Assembly: GCA_943330235.2 (NCBI GenBank)
Contig: CALQGY020000035.1
Coordinates: forward strand, 1 to 32,428
Origin: Candidatus Kuenenia stuttgartensis
GTDB lineage: Bacteria; Gemmatimonadota; Gemmatimonadetes; Gemmatimonadales; Gemmatimonadaceae
DNA: 32,428 nucleotides
Direction of reading: 5' to 3'
Positions within the stretch are counted from its first letter, which is position 1; the number at the start of each line of letters is the position of its first letter. The notes under the pieces are model-generated. The model saw nothing but the letters and a program-made list of their open reading frames with translations, had not been told where the DNA came from and ran no database searches. The position numbers and the translations under genes were made by a program. This document shows positions 1 to 8,374 of this stretch, in pieces.

Positions 1-419
1 AAGAAGCGGAAGGTGCGCTCATGGATTATGAAGGCTTCGTCGCGTCCGGAACGATGCTCGGCTCGGGTGGCGTCATCGTATTCGATGATCGTCAGTGCAT
101 GGTGAAGCAGATTGCCCGCCTGACGCGGTTCTATGCGCATGAGAGCTGCGCCCAGTGTACGCAGTGCCGTGAAGGCACCGCCTGGACGACGCGCATCATG
201 GAGCGTATCCGAGACGGGGAAGGCACGATGGAAGATCTGGACACGTTGCTGTCCATCGCCGAGAACATGAGCGGTAAGACGATTTGCGTGCTCAGCGACT
301 CCTGCGCGACGCCGGTCACGTCCGGCATTAAGAAGTTCCGTCACGAGTTCGAGGCCAAGATCGCCGCGAACCGCAGCATGGTCACTGTGCCGGGGGCGTT
401 CCGCGCCTCCGCGGCCTGA
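1..419 (+). CDS. nuoF: NADH-quinone oxidoreductase subunit F, 3' end (partial)
   Basis: This is the C-terminal part of the NADH-binding 51-kDa subunit of complex I, which oxidises NADH through FMN and passes electrons to cluster N3. The reading frame is open to the left edge (the codons before the first ATG read E-A-E-G-A-L), so the gene starts outside the window and the ATG at 21 is internal. The N3 [4Fe-4S] motif ESCAQCTQCREGT lies near 141-176, and the fourth ligand is the cysteine of TICVL at 285-287. The family motif GSGGVIVFDD is also present. The stop is followed 7 bp later by nuoG, and a GAGGT ribosome site at 418-422 overlaps the stop codon. The assignment is secure from motifs and from the following nuoG. 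Confidence 0.96.
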   Translation, partial: EAEGALMDYEGFVASGTMLGSGGVIVFDDRQCMVKQIARLTRFYAHESCAQCTQCREGTAWTTRIMERIRDGEGTMEDLDTLLSIAENMSGKTICVLSDSCATPVTSGIKKFRHEFEAKIAANRSMVTVPGAFRASAA

Positions 420-426
420 GGTAGTC

Positions 427-2022
427 ATGGCCGACGTGAAGATGATTTCGCTCACGATTGAGGGCCGTCCGGTTTCGGTCCCCGACGGGATGTCGATTCT
501 GGAGGCGGCGAAGACCGCGGGCGTGCTGATTCCGCACTACTGCTACCATCCGGGGCTGCCGGTTGCCGGTGTGTGCCGGATGTGTCTGGTGGAGGTGGAG
601 AAGTTTCCGAAGCTAGCGCCGGCATGCGCCACGACCGTCATGGAAGGGCAGGTCGTGCATGTGCATTCCGCCAAGGCGCTTGAAGCTCGTAAGGGCGTTC
701 TGGAATTCCTGCTCATCAATCATCCGCTCGACTGTCCGATCTGTGATCAGGCGGGCGAGTGCGAGTTGCAGGACTACACGTTCGCCGAGGGGCGCGCCGA
801 CTCCCGCTACCGCGAAGCCAAGCGCTTCACGCCGGTTGAGGATTTCGGCGGCGACGTGTTGTACGTGCAGAACCGTTGCATTCTCTGCACGCGCTGCGTG
901 CGCTTCATGTCCGAAGTCGCACAGGAGCCGGTGCTGAATGTGTCGGAGCGCGGTGATCGGGCGTTCATCGGCAAGGCGGAAGGGCACGACCTCACCAATC
1001 CGTGGGCGGGGAACGTGGTCGATCTGTGCCCGGTGGGCGCGCTGCTCTCCAAGGACTTCCTCAACAAGGCCCGCGCGTGGGAGCTCGATCGCGCGCCGAC
1101 GATTTGCACCGGCTGCAGCCAAGGGTGCAACGCCGTCGCGGAGACGCGCGACAATGTGCTGGTGCGCTTGAAGCCGCGTCCGAATGAAGCGGTCAACCAG
1201 TACTATCTCTGCGACACCGGTCGAGCGAGCTATCGGGAGTTCAACCGTCGCGACCGCGCCGAGCAGCCATTGGTGCGCAATGGGCATACGCTGCAGCTGT
1301 CGGAGTGGGAGGAGGCTATCGCGGCGACCGTACGCGTGATGAGCGGCCGGCGTCTGCTGGTGCTGGCGTCTCCCAATCTTTCCAATGAGTCGCTCTTTCT
1401 ACTTGAGCGTCTTCGTGCCGTCGCCGGCGGCGCCGGTGTGTTCCGGGTCAGTGTTGGCGAGGAAGCACCGCTGCCCGGTGCGCCCGATCTCGCGCTGCGT
1501 CGCGAGCGTGCCGCCAACGCCACGGCCGCGCGTCTCCTCGGGTTCTCTGAAGTGTCATCGTTGGCGGATGTGCTGCAGTCGGGTGACGCGCTGGTGATTG
1601 TCGGCGATCCGTTGGACGGCGTTGATCCGTCCGTCCTTGATCGGGCGGCGTCCATCGTCTACATCGGGAGCATCCTGCCCGACGTGCTCACCGCGCGCGC
1701 AGTGGTCGTGCTGCCCGTGACGACCGTGATGGAGGAGGATGGCACGTTCACCAACCTCCGCGGACGCGTGCAGCGATACATGCAGGCCAAGGCCGCGCCG
1801 GGTGTTGCGCGCCCGTCGTGGTATGTGCTGGCTGATCTGTTGGCCGCGAGTGGCGGCGCGGGCCAGTACTTCCGGCCGGCCGACGTGTTCGCCGCGCTCG
1901 CCACGAGCCACACCGCCTTCGCCGGATTGGATTTCGAAGCGCTGGGGTTGTTGGGTGCGCCACTGGTAGCGAACACCGATGCCGCTCCGTCTGGAACGTC
2001 AGCGCTCGAGGCTGCGCGATGA
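427..2022 (+). CDS. nuoG: NADH-quinone oxidoreductase subunit G
   Basis: This is the iron-sulfur subunit of the complex I peripheral arm, which carries electrons from NuoE/F towards NuoB/D. Visible ligand sets are C39/C50/C53/C67 for the [2Fe-2S] cluster N1b, H99/C103/C106/C112 for N5, C151/C154/C157/C201 for N4, and C227/C230/C234/C262, which matches the extra N7 cluster found in only some bacteria. A molybdopterin-oxidoreductase-like domain follows, about residues 220-500, presumably without the cofactor as in the family. At 531 residues it is shorter than E. coli NuoG (about 900). The ATG has a good GAGGT site 4 bp upstream. It overlaps nuoH by 4 bp (ATGA), which suggests translational coupling. 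Confidence 0.97.
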   Translation: MADVKMISLTIEGRPVSVPDGMSILEAAKTAGVLIPHYCYHPGLPVAGVCRMCLVEVEKFPKLAPACATTVMEGQVVHVHSAKALEARKGVLEFLLINHPLDCPICDQAGECELQDYTFAEGRADSRYREAKRFTPVEDFGGDVLYVQNRCILCTRCVRFMSEVAQEPVLNVSERGDRAFIGKAEGHDLTNPWAGNVVDLCPVGALLSKDFLNKARAWELDRAPTICTGCSQGCNAVAETRDNVLVRLKPRPNEAVNQYYLCDTGRASYREFNRRDRAEQPLVRNGHTLQLSEWEEAIAATVRVMSGRRLLVLASPNLSNESLFLLERLRAVAGGAGVFRVSVGEEAPLPGAPDLALRRERAANATAARLLGFSEVSSLADVLQSGDALVIVGDPLDGVDPSVLDRAASIVYIGSILPDVLTARAVVVLPVTTVMEEDGTFTNLRGRVQRYMQAKAAPGVARPSWYVLADLLAASGGAGQYFRPADVFAALATSHTAFAGLDFEALGLLGAPLVANTDAAPSGTSALEAAR

Positions 2023-3365
2023 TCGACCTGTCGAGTCTGTTCCCTCGCGCCAACCCACAAGAAGCGCCGGCGGCGATCGGGACCTTCGTCTTGGCGAGTA
2101 GCCTGAAAATTCTGATCGTGTTCGGGATGTACCTCATCGGCGTCGCGCTGCTGACGCTGATCGAACGCAAGCTGGCCGCATGGATTCAGGATCGGCGCGG
2201 TCCGAACCGCGCGGGGCCGGGCGGTATCCTGCAGCCGGTCGCCGACGGCATCAAGAACTTCATGAAGGAAGAGACCAATCCGCCGCACGCGGACCGCTGG
2301 CTCTTCATCATGGCGCCGGCGTTGGCCTTTATCCCGTCCATGCTGACGTGGGCCGTGCTGCCGCTGGCGGCGCCGCTCCCGACCCCATGGGGACTGATCG
2401 AGATGGCGGTCGCGCCGCTCCCAGTGGGCTTTCTGTTCACGCTCGCGATCTCGTCGCTGGGCGTCTACGGCATCGTGCTTGCCGGGTGGTCCTCGAACAA
2501 CAAGTACGCGATGCTCGGCGGACTCCGTTCGAGTGCGCAAATGATTTCGTACGAGATCGCGATGGGCATGTCCACCATCCCCGTGATCTTGCTGGCAGGG
2601 AATGTTTCGCTCACCGCCATCGTGCAGCAGCAGGCCCACATGGGCTGGAATGTGCTGTCGCTGACGGTGGCGTGGTTCACGTTCCTCGTCGCCGCCTTTG
2701 CCGAGACCAACCGTCTGCCATTCGATCTTCCCGAGGCGGAGTCGGAGCTGGTGGCCGGGTATCACACCGAATACAGCGGCATGAAGTTCTCGATGTTCTT
2801 CATTGCCGAGTACGCGAATATGGCGACGGTCAGCGGTTTGACGGCGGCCCTCTTCTTCGGCGGTTGGGACATTCCCTTCACGCAGTGGGACAACGTGGCG
2901 CCGTACAGCGTGATCAAATCGCTGCTGACGTTCCTCATGTTCATGATGAAGACCGGCGCGTTTGTGTTTCTCTTCATGTGGATCCGCTGGACGTTGCCGC
3001 GATTCCGCTATGATCAGCTGATGTCACTCGGTTGGAGTGTCATGTTGCCGGTGGCGCTGGCCTACATCCTGATCATCGCCTCGGCCACCCTGTCGCTGGA
3101 CGCGCTGGGCATTTCGCGCGGGCCGCTGTTCTCGTTGTCGCTGTTCGCGCTCAACGTCGTGTTGCTGGTCATCCTGTTCGGATGGCTGGATCGTGGCCGA
3201 TTGATCAGCCCGGCCAGCGCCCGCGTTGGACCGGTGGATCTCGCGCGGCTTCGGGCCCGCGGGCTCGACCTGTCGCGCCGGCAGTTGGCGGAACGGCCGT
3301 TGCAAACGCTCGCGGCGACACCAGCCGCAGCTCTATCCGCGTTGGTGTCGGAGAACGTCGACTGA
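2019..3365 (+). CDS. nuoH: NADH-quinone oxidoreductase subunit H
   Basis: This is the membrane subunit that forms the floor of the quinone-binding chamber and links the peripheral arm to the proton-pumping arm. Family signatures are ERKLAAWIQDRRGPNRAGP near residues 49-68, KYAMLGGLRSSAQMISYE, and the acidic loop FDLPEAESELVAGYHTEYSG, followed by several hydrophobic helices. The protein is 448 residues, longer than the 325 of E. coli. About 60 residues after the last helix (from about residue 388) form a charged, Arg-rich soluble tail with no match to the core family that I recognise. It overlaps nuoG by 4 bp and nuoI by 1 bp. The identity is certain; the role of the tail is unknown. Confidence 0.97.
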   Translation: MIDLSSLFPRANPQEAPAAIGTFVLASSLKILIVFGMYLIGVALLTLIERKLAAWIQDRRGPNRAGPGGILQPVADGIKNFMKEETNPPHADRWLFIMAPALAFIPSMLTWAVLPLAAPLPTPWGLIEMAVAPLPVGFLFTLAISSLGVYGIVLAGWSSNNKYAMLGGLRSSAQMISYEIAMGMSTIPVILLAGNVSLTAIVQQQAHMGWNVLSLTVAWFTFLVAAFAETNRLPFDLPEAESELVAGYHTEYSGMKFSMFFIAEYANMATVSGLTAALFFGGWDIPFTQWDNVAPYSVIKSLLTFLMFMMKTGAFVFLFMWIRWTLPRFRYDQLMSLGWSVMLPVALAYILIIASATLSLDALGISRGPLFSLSLFALNVVLLVILFGWLDRGRLISPASARVGPVDLARLRARGLDLSRRQLAERPLQTLAATPAAALSALVSENVD

Positions 3366-3862
3366 TGGCTATTGGCGTGAAGGTGCTCAAGCGACCGTTG
3401 GAGCGCGTGAGCTATGTGCGGGCGACGCTCAAAGGTATGGCCGTGACCCTCAAGCACCTTGTGGATCCGCACAAGGTCACCATGCAGTACCCCGAGACGA
3501 AGTGGGATTTGTCGCCGCGTTGGCGCGGCACCCATCGCATGCTGACGACGGAAACCGGTGCCGCGAAGTGCGTGGCCTGTGGCCTCTGTCCATCGGTGTG
3601 CCCAGCCAACTGCATCAAGCTGGTGCCTGGCGAGGACGAGCAGGGTAACCGCTATCCGCTGGTGTTCGAGATCGATGAGTTCCGCTGCATTTTCTGCGGC
3701 TACTGCCAGGAAGTCTGCCCGGAAGAGGCCATCCATCTCGGTCGGCATTATGAGAACGCCGAGTTCGATCGGGCCGCGTTCGTCTACGATCTCGAGCGAT
3801 TGACCGCGCAGACCCATCCCGTCAGCGAGTTGTGGGATCCCGCCGACCCGAAGGGCGAATGA
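3365..3862 (+). CDS. nuoI: NADH-quinone oxidoreductase subunit I
   Basis: This is a ferredoxin-like subunit of the complex I connecting arm that holds clusters N6a and N6b and relays electrons to NuoB. The two 8Fe ferredoxin motifs are C69/C72/C75/C79 (followed by P) and C108/C111/C114/C118 (followed by P). The 165-residue length fits the family. The frame stays open upstream inside nuoH, but the ATG that overlaps the nuoH stop in a TGATG junction is the natural start, because the longer N-terminus would only be nuoH read out of frame. The gene overlaps nuoJ by 4 bp (ATGA). It acts at the cytoplasmic face of the membrane. Confidence 0.97.
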   Translation: MAIGVKVLKRPLERVSYVRATLKGMAVTLKHLVDPHKVTMQYPETKWDLSPRWRGTHRMLTTETGAAKCVACGLCPSVCPANCIKLVPGEDEQGNRYPLVFEIDEFRCIFCGYCQEVCPEEAIHLGRHYENAEFDRAAFVYDLERLTAQTHPVSELWDPADPKGE

Positions 3863-4365
3863 ACGCCTTTTACCAGTTCAACTTCTATTTCTTTGCGCTG
3901 ATCGCGATCGCGTCGGCGCTCCTGTTCGTCACGCGGCGCAATGCGGTGCCCGCTGCGCTCTGGTTGATCAACGTCATGTTCGCGCTGAGCGGACTGTACG
4001 TAATGCTCGACGCACCGTTTGTCGGCGTCATTCAGGTGCTCGTCTACGCCGGCGCCATCATGGTCGTCTTCGTGTTCGTGGTCATGCTGCTGAATCTCGG
4101 CCGCATCGGCGTCAGCGATATGCGGAAGGTCGGCCCACGGCTCGGTGCTGGACTGGTCGGCCTGGCGCTGTTGGCGAACCTGCTGGTCGTGCAGCGGGGC
4201 AGTCTCCCGCGTACCACGCTCGCCTCGGCGTCGGAGAACGTCGTGACCGCCGTGGCGGCGTCGCTCTTCACTGATTATCTGGTCGCGTTCGAGCTGACCA
4301 GCGTCATTCTCCTCGTCGCCGTCATCGGCGCCGTCCTCCTTGCGAAGAAGCGGACGACCGCATGA
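3859..4365 (+). CDS. nuoJ: NADH-quinone oxidoreductase subunit J
   Basis: This small membrane subunit of complex I packs near NuoH and NuoK; its third helix takes part in coupling quinone reduction to proton pumping. Five hydrophobic stretches are visible in 168 residues. The conserved helix-3 segment [18 protein letters not shown] (about residues 66-83) is present, with its glycine-containing distortion. The start MNAFYQF overlaps the nuoI stop by 4 bp; an in-frame ATG 27 bp further upstream lies within nuoI and is less likely. The C-terminal tail ends with basic residues (AKKRTTA). It overlaps nuoK by 4 bp. Confidence 0.95.
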   Translation: MNAFYQFNFYFFALIAIASALLFVTRRNAVPAALWLINVMFALSGLYVMLDAPFVGVIQVLVYAGAIMVVFVFVVMLLNLGRIGVSDMRKVGPRLGAGLVGLALLANLLVVQRGSLPRTTLASASENVVTAVAASLFTDYLVAFELTSVILLVAVIGAVLLAKKRTTA

Positions 4366-4655
4366 TCGCTGAATCTCTGATCGTCTCCGCCGTCTTGTTT
4401 GTCATCGGCGTGATTGGTGTACTCACGCGGCGCAACGCGCTCATTCTCTTCATGTGCGTCGAGCTCATGCTCAACGCCGTGAATCTGTCGTTTGTGGCGT
4501 TGGCCAAGATGCATGGGGTGGCCGGCCACGTCTTCGTGGTGATGGTCATGACCATTGCAGCGGCTGAAGCGGCCGTTGGGCTGGCGATCGTCATCTCCGT
4601 GTTCCGCCACTTCGGAACCGTCGAGCTCTCCTCGCTACGGCTCCTGCGCGACTGA
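4362..4655 (+). CDS. nuoK: NADH-quinone oxidoreductase subunit K
   Basis: This is an antiporter-like small subunit of the complex I membrane arm. It has 97 residues in three transmembrane helices. The two membrane glutamates known to matter for proton translocation are present as E34 (in [13 protein letters not shown]) and E69 (in [12 protein letters not shown]), corresponding to E36 and E72 of E. coli. The gene overlaps nuoJ by 4 bp and shares one base with nuoL (TGATG), so expression is probably coupled. Confidence 0.97.
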   Translation: MIAESLIVSAVLFVIGVIGVLTRRNALILFMCVELMLNAVNLSFVALAKMHGVAGHVFVVMVMTIAAAEAAVGLAIVISVFRHFGTVELSSLRLLRD

Positions 4656-6793
4656 TGCCCATGCTCTTTGCCCTGATGCAGGCGGTCGTTCCCCGACCGC
4701 ACCCACTCGATGGCACCATTGCGGAGTACGCGTGGCTGCTGCCGCTGTTGCCACTCCTTGGCGCGATGCTCAACGGCGCGATCGCGATGGCGCCTCGGCT
4801 GAACGCCGCGGCCCAGACCGGATCCGCCGACGCCCGCGACGCCGTGGCCGCCGAAAGCGCACCGCGCCGCCATGCGCTGGTGTCGATCATTGCCGTTGCC
4901 GTCATGGCGTTGGCCTTCGCCCTGACGGTTGGCATTTTCGCCGTCATGCGCGGGGTGACCGAGCTGAGCGTTCCGTTCGTTCGGACATACGCCGAATGGA
5001 TGCCGGCCGGCGGACTCACGATCGATTGGGGCATCCAGATCGATCAGCTGTCCATCCTGATGACGCTTGTGGTCACCGGGATTGGCACCCTGATCCACCT
5101 GTTTTCCATCGGCTACATGAAGACCGATCCGGGATTCGCGCGCTACTTCGCGTATCTCAATCTCTTCGTGGCCTGCATGCTGACGTTGGTCTTGGGCTCG
5201 AGCTATCCCGTCCTGTTCGTCGGCTGGGAGGGGGTTGGCCTCTGCTCGTACCTGCTGATCGGATTCTGGTTTACGGAACGCGCGAACGTGGACGCAGGAA
5301 AGAAGGCGTTCATCGTCAATCGGATCGGCGATTTCGGATTTCTGGTCGCCATGTTCCTGATGTGGACCACGGTCCAGCATCTCGATTTTGTCGGCGCGCA
5401 CGCCGCCCTGACGCCACTCGGCGGCAGCTCCGTCGTAATGACCATCGCGCTGTTTCTGTTCCTCGGGTGTGCTGGCAAGAGTGCGCAGCTCCCACTGTAT
5501 GTGTGGTTGCCGGATGCCATGGCCGGTCCAACGCCTGTCTCCGCGCTCATCCACGCGGCCACGATGGTGACGGCCGGTGTGTATCTCGTGGCCCGCGCGG
5601 CACCGATTTTTGCGGGCGCGCCCAGCGCGTCATTGTTGGTGGCGCTCGTTGGCGGTCTGACTGCACTCTTTGCCGCCACCATCGCGTTGCGGCAGTGGGA
5701 TATCAAGAAGGTGTTGGCCTACTCCACGGTGTCGCAGCTCGGCTACATGTTTGTCGCGGTGGGCAGTGGTGCGTATACCGCTGGCGTCTTCCATTTGGTC
5801 ACGCACGCGTTCTTCAAGGCGCTGTTGTTCCTCGGCGCCGGTTCGGTGATTCACGCGCTGCACGGCGCCTATCATCAGACGCACCGCCACGAAGATCCGC
5901 AAGATCTGCGGAACATGGGCGGCCTACGGCGCTTCATGCCGGCCACCTTCGGCGCGATGGCGCTGGCGACGCTCGCGATTGCAGGCATCCCGCCGTTGGC
6001 CGGGTTCTTCTCCAAGGATGAGATCTTGTCATCGGTGTTCGCGCGTGCGACCGGATCCCCACTCGCCAGCGCGTCACTGCTGGGCATTCCCGGCGCGACG
6101 GTGCTGTATGTCGTCTACGGACTCGGCATGCTGACCGCGCTGCTCACGGCCGTGTACATGTCGCGCATGCTGCTCCTCGCGTTCATGGGCGCCAACCGCA
6201 CCGGCGAGGCGGAGCAAGCCGCGCTGCACGAGGCGCCGACCATCATGACGGCACCGGTGCTGGTGCTCGCGGCCCTCACACTCGTTGGCGGGTGGCTCAA
6301 TTTGCCTACCCTCATGCCCCTCGGGCCGACCGGTCTCATGGAGCGTTGGCTTGAGCCGGTGACTGGCGAAAGCGCTCGGCGTTTAGCTGGAACGACCCAT
6401 CTGCCCCACATGACGGAACAGTGGCTGATTGGCGCCGCCATCGCTGTTGCCGTGCTGGGCATCGGCTTTGCGCTCGTCCGCTATCGCGGTGCGATGACTG
6501 ATGCCGCCCATGCCGATGCGGACACGGGCCTCGCCCGCGTGTTGGCAAATGCGTACGGCGTTGACGCCGGCATCAATACGATCATCGTCCGACCGATCAA
6601 CGCCGTAGCGGGATCGGTGCTTGACCGAGGGCTCGACCGCGGCGTCGATCGCGCCTTCAGCGCCGGTGGATCCGCGCTCGCGCGCACCGCACAATTCGTC
6701 GGGGGCAAGCTTCACGATGGAGACGTCGGGAAGTACGCCTGGATGATCACAGCCGGCGCGTTGGCCGTGCTCGCCGCTCTCACGCTTCGCTGA
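4655..6793 (+). CDS. nuoL: NADH-quinone oxidoreductase subunit L
   Basis: This is the distal proton-pumping subunit of complex I, homologous to Mrp antiporters. It has 712 residues, which allows for the long lateral helix and C-terminal anchor helix typical of NuoL. Conserved points are the key glutamate E192 in GWEGVGLCSYLLIGFW, K275 in CAGKSAQLPLYVWLPDAM, the GPTPVSALIHAATMV loop, and HAFFKALLFLGAGSVIH. An Ala/Asp-rich insert of about 20 residues sits near residues 50-72, between the first two helices. The C-terminal region has a short repeat (LDRGLDRGVDR) before the last helix. The start shares the A of the nuoK TGA; no clear ribosome site is seen, so coupling to nuoK is likely. Confidence 0.97.
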   Translation: MPMLFALMQAVVPRPHPLDGTIAEYAWLLPLLPLLGAMLNGAIAMAPRLNAAAQTGSADARDAVAAESAPRRHALVSIIAVAVMALAFALTVGIFAVMRGVTELSVPFVRTYAEWMPAGGLTIDWGIQIDQLSILMTLVVTGIGTLIHLFSIGYMKTDPGFARYFAYLNLFVACMLTLVLGSSYPVLFVGWEGVGLCSYLLIGFWFTERANVDAGKKAFIVNRIGDFGFLVAMFLMWTTVQHLDFVGAHAALTPLGGSSVVMTIALFLFLGCAGKSAQLPLYVWLPDAMAGPTPVSALIHAATMVTAGVYLVARAAPIFAGAPSASLLVALVGGLTALFAATIALRQWDIKKVLAYSTVSQLGYMFVAVGSGAYTAGVFHLVTHAFFKALLFLGAGSVIHALHGAYHQTHRHEDPQDLRNMGGLRRFMPATFGAMALATLAIAGIPPLAGFFSKDEILSSVFARATGSPLASASLLGIPGATVLYVVYGLGMLTALLTAVYMSRMLLLAFMGANRTGEAEQAALHEAPTIMTAPVLVLAALTLVGGWLNLPTLMPLGPTGLMERWLEPVTGESARRLAGTTHLPHMTEQWLIGAAIAVAVLGIGFALVRYRGAMTDAAHADADTGLARVLANAYGVDAGINTIIVRPINAVAGSVLDRGLDRGVDRAFSAGGSALARTAQFVGGKLHDGDVGKYAWMITAGALAVLAALTLR

Positions 6794-6796
6794 CCT

Positions 6797-8371
6797 ATGC
6801 GCGCACTCCTCATTTCTCTGGGCGCGATGCACTGGTTGCTGCCTGCGATGGTGCTGGTGCCGCTCCTAGCGGCGTTGATCGTCCGATTCCTCGGCCGCGA
6901 TGAGTCCCGTGACGATTCGGGTGGCGAGGCCCCCATCGGCGGCCCCGATGCCCGCAAGCTGACGCTCGCGGCGCTCACGCTCGAGGCTCTGCTCGGGATC
7001 GCCCTCTGGTGTGCCTACGACCCGGCTGTCACTGGATGGCAAGCGCGCATTGACCTGCCGTGGCTGTCTGATCTCGGCGCCACGCTCAGTCTCGGCGTGG
7101 ACGGATTGTCGATGCCCATGGTGGTGCTGACCGCCGTGCTGATGCCGCTCACATTGCTCGCGTCGTGGGACAATGTGCGGGTCAAGACGCCCGCGTTCGG
7201 CGCGCTCGTCCTCTTACTGACCGCCGGTCTGATTGGGGTGCTCACCTCGCTCGACCTGCTGCTGTTTTACCTCGCGTGGGAGTTGATGCTCATCCCCACG
7301 TATTTCCTGATCGGGATCTGGGGGACCGGCGCTTCCATGCGTGCGAGCCTGCGCTATGTGCTGTTCACGCTCGTCGGCTCACTCTTAATGCTGGTCGCGT
7401 TGCTCGCGCTCTGGAACGCCGGTGGTGGCACCTCGTTCCAGCTGGATCAACTCCTGCAGGTCCGTTTGGACTCCAGCGTCCAGTTGTGGATGTTCGGGGC
7501 CTTCTTCCTAGCGTTCGCCGTGAAGTCCGCGTTGGTCCCCTTCCATACGTGGCTGCCAGACGCCCAAGGGAGTGCGCCGACCTTCGCGGCCGTGACGCTC
7601 GGACTGAAAGTGGGCGTCTACGCGATCCTTCGTTTCGCGATCCCGTTGTTTCCCGCGGCCGCCACACATCCGGTCGTGCAGGGGACAATCCTCGTGCTCT
7701 CCGTCGTCGCGATCGTGTACGGCGCGATGGTGGCCATGATGCAGCGCGATCTGAAGCGCATGATCTCGTACAGCGCGATCAGTCACTTGGGCTTCATCAT
7801 GCTGGGCACGTTCGCGCTCACCCAGCAGAGTGTGCAGGGGGCCGTCCTCATCATGATCAATTCCGGCATCACGACCAGCGCACTCTTCCTGCTGGCGGGC
7901 ATGTTGCAGGATCGTCGGGGCACCACAGAATTGTCGGCATTCGGTGGGCTCGCGCGCGTCGCGCCCGCGTTCAGCCTCGTACTGACACTCGCGATGCTCT
8001 CGACGATTGGCCTGCCCGGCACCAACGGATTCGTCGGTGAGTTCCTGGTGCTGCTCGGCACGTACGGCGAGCAGCCCACACTGGCGATCATCGCAACCAC
8101 CGGCGTGGTCTTCGCCGCCGTGTATGGACTCCGCGCGCTGCAGGGCGTGCTCTTCGAAAAGCTCGACGCGCCAGCGAATCAGTCGCTGAGCGACCTGACA
8201 CGCCGGGAGTTCGCGGTCATGGGCGTATTCGCGGTCGGGATCCTGTGGATGGGCGTCGCGCCTGGCCCCGTGCTGCATCGTGTCGAACAGGCATCCCGTG
8301 GCGTCGTTGAGGCCGCACGGTTCGGCGTCAATGCGACCATCGATCGTACGTCTCTCTCCACCAGTCACTGA
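6797..8371 (+). CDS. nuoM: NADH-quinone oxidoreductase subunit M
   Basis: This is the middle antiporter-like proton pump of complex I, a 524-residue polytopic membrane protein. The essential glutamate is E162 in FYLAWELMLIPTYFLIGIWG, and the channel lysine is K243 in FAVKSALVPFHTWLPDA. The usual LPDAHTEAP segment reads LPDAQGSAP here, a modest departure. A hydrophilic Asp/Gly-rich loop (about residues 34-53) follows the first helix and is absent from many relatives. The gene begins 3 bp after nuoL and ends 3 bp before nuoN. Confidence 0.97.
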   Translation: MRALLISLGAMHWLLPAMVLVPLLAALIVRFLGRDESRDDSGGEAPIGGPDARKLTLAALTLEALLGIALWCAYDPAVTGWQARIDLPWLSDLGATLSLGVDGLSMPMVVLTAVLMPLTLLASWDNVRVKTPAFGALVLLLTAGLIGVLTSLDLLLFYLAWELMLIPTYFLIGIWGTGASMRASLRYVLFTLVGSLLMLVALLALWNAGGGTSFQLDQLLQVRLDSSVQLWMFGAFFLAFAVKSALVPFHTWLPDAQGSAPTFAAVTLGLKVGVYAILRFAIPLFPAAATHPVVQGTILVLSVVAIVYGAMVAMMQRDLKRMISYSAISHLGFIMLGTFALTQQSVQGAVLIMINSGITTSALFLLAGMLQDRRGTTELSAFGGLARVAPAFSLVLTLAMLSTIGLPGTNGFVGEFLVLLGTYGEQPTLAIIATTGVVFAAVYGLRALQGVLFEKLDAPANQSLSDLTRREFAVMGVFAVGILWMGVAPGPVLHRVEQASRGVVEAARFGVNATIDRTSLSTSH

Positions 8372-8374
8372 CCG

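Noticed and set aside
4322..5554. A 410-codon minus-strand open frame opposite nuoK and nuoL
   Set aside because: It is a shadow of GC-rich coding sequence; nuoK and nuoL are certain from conserved residues.
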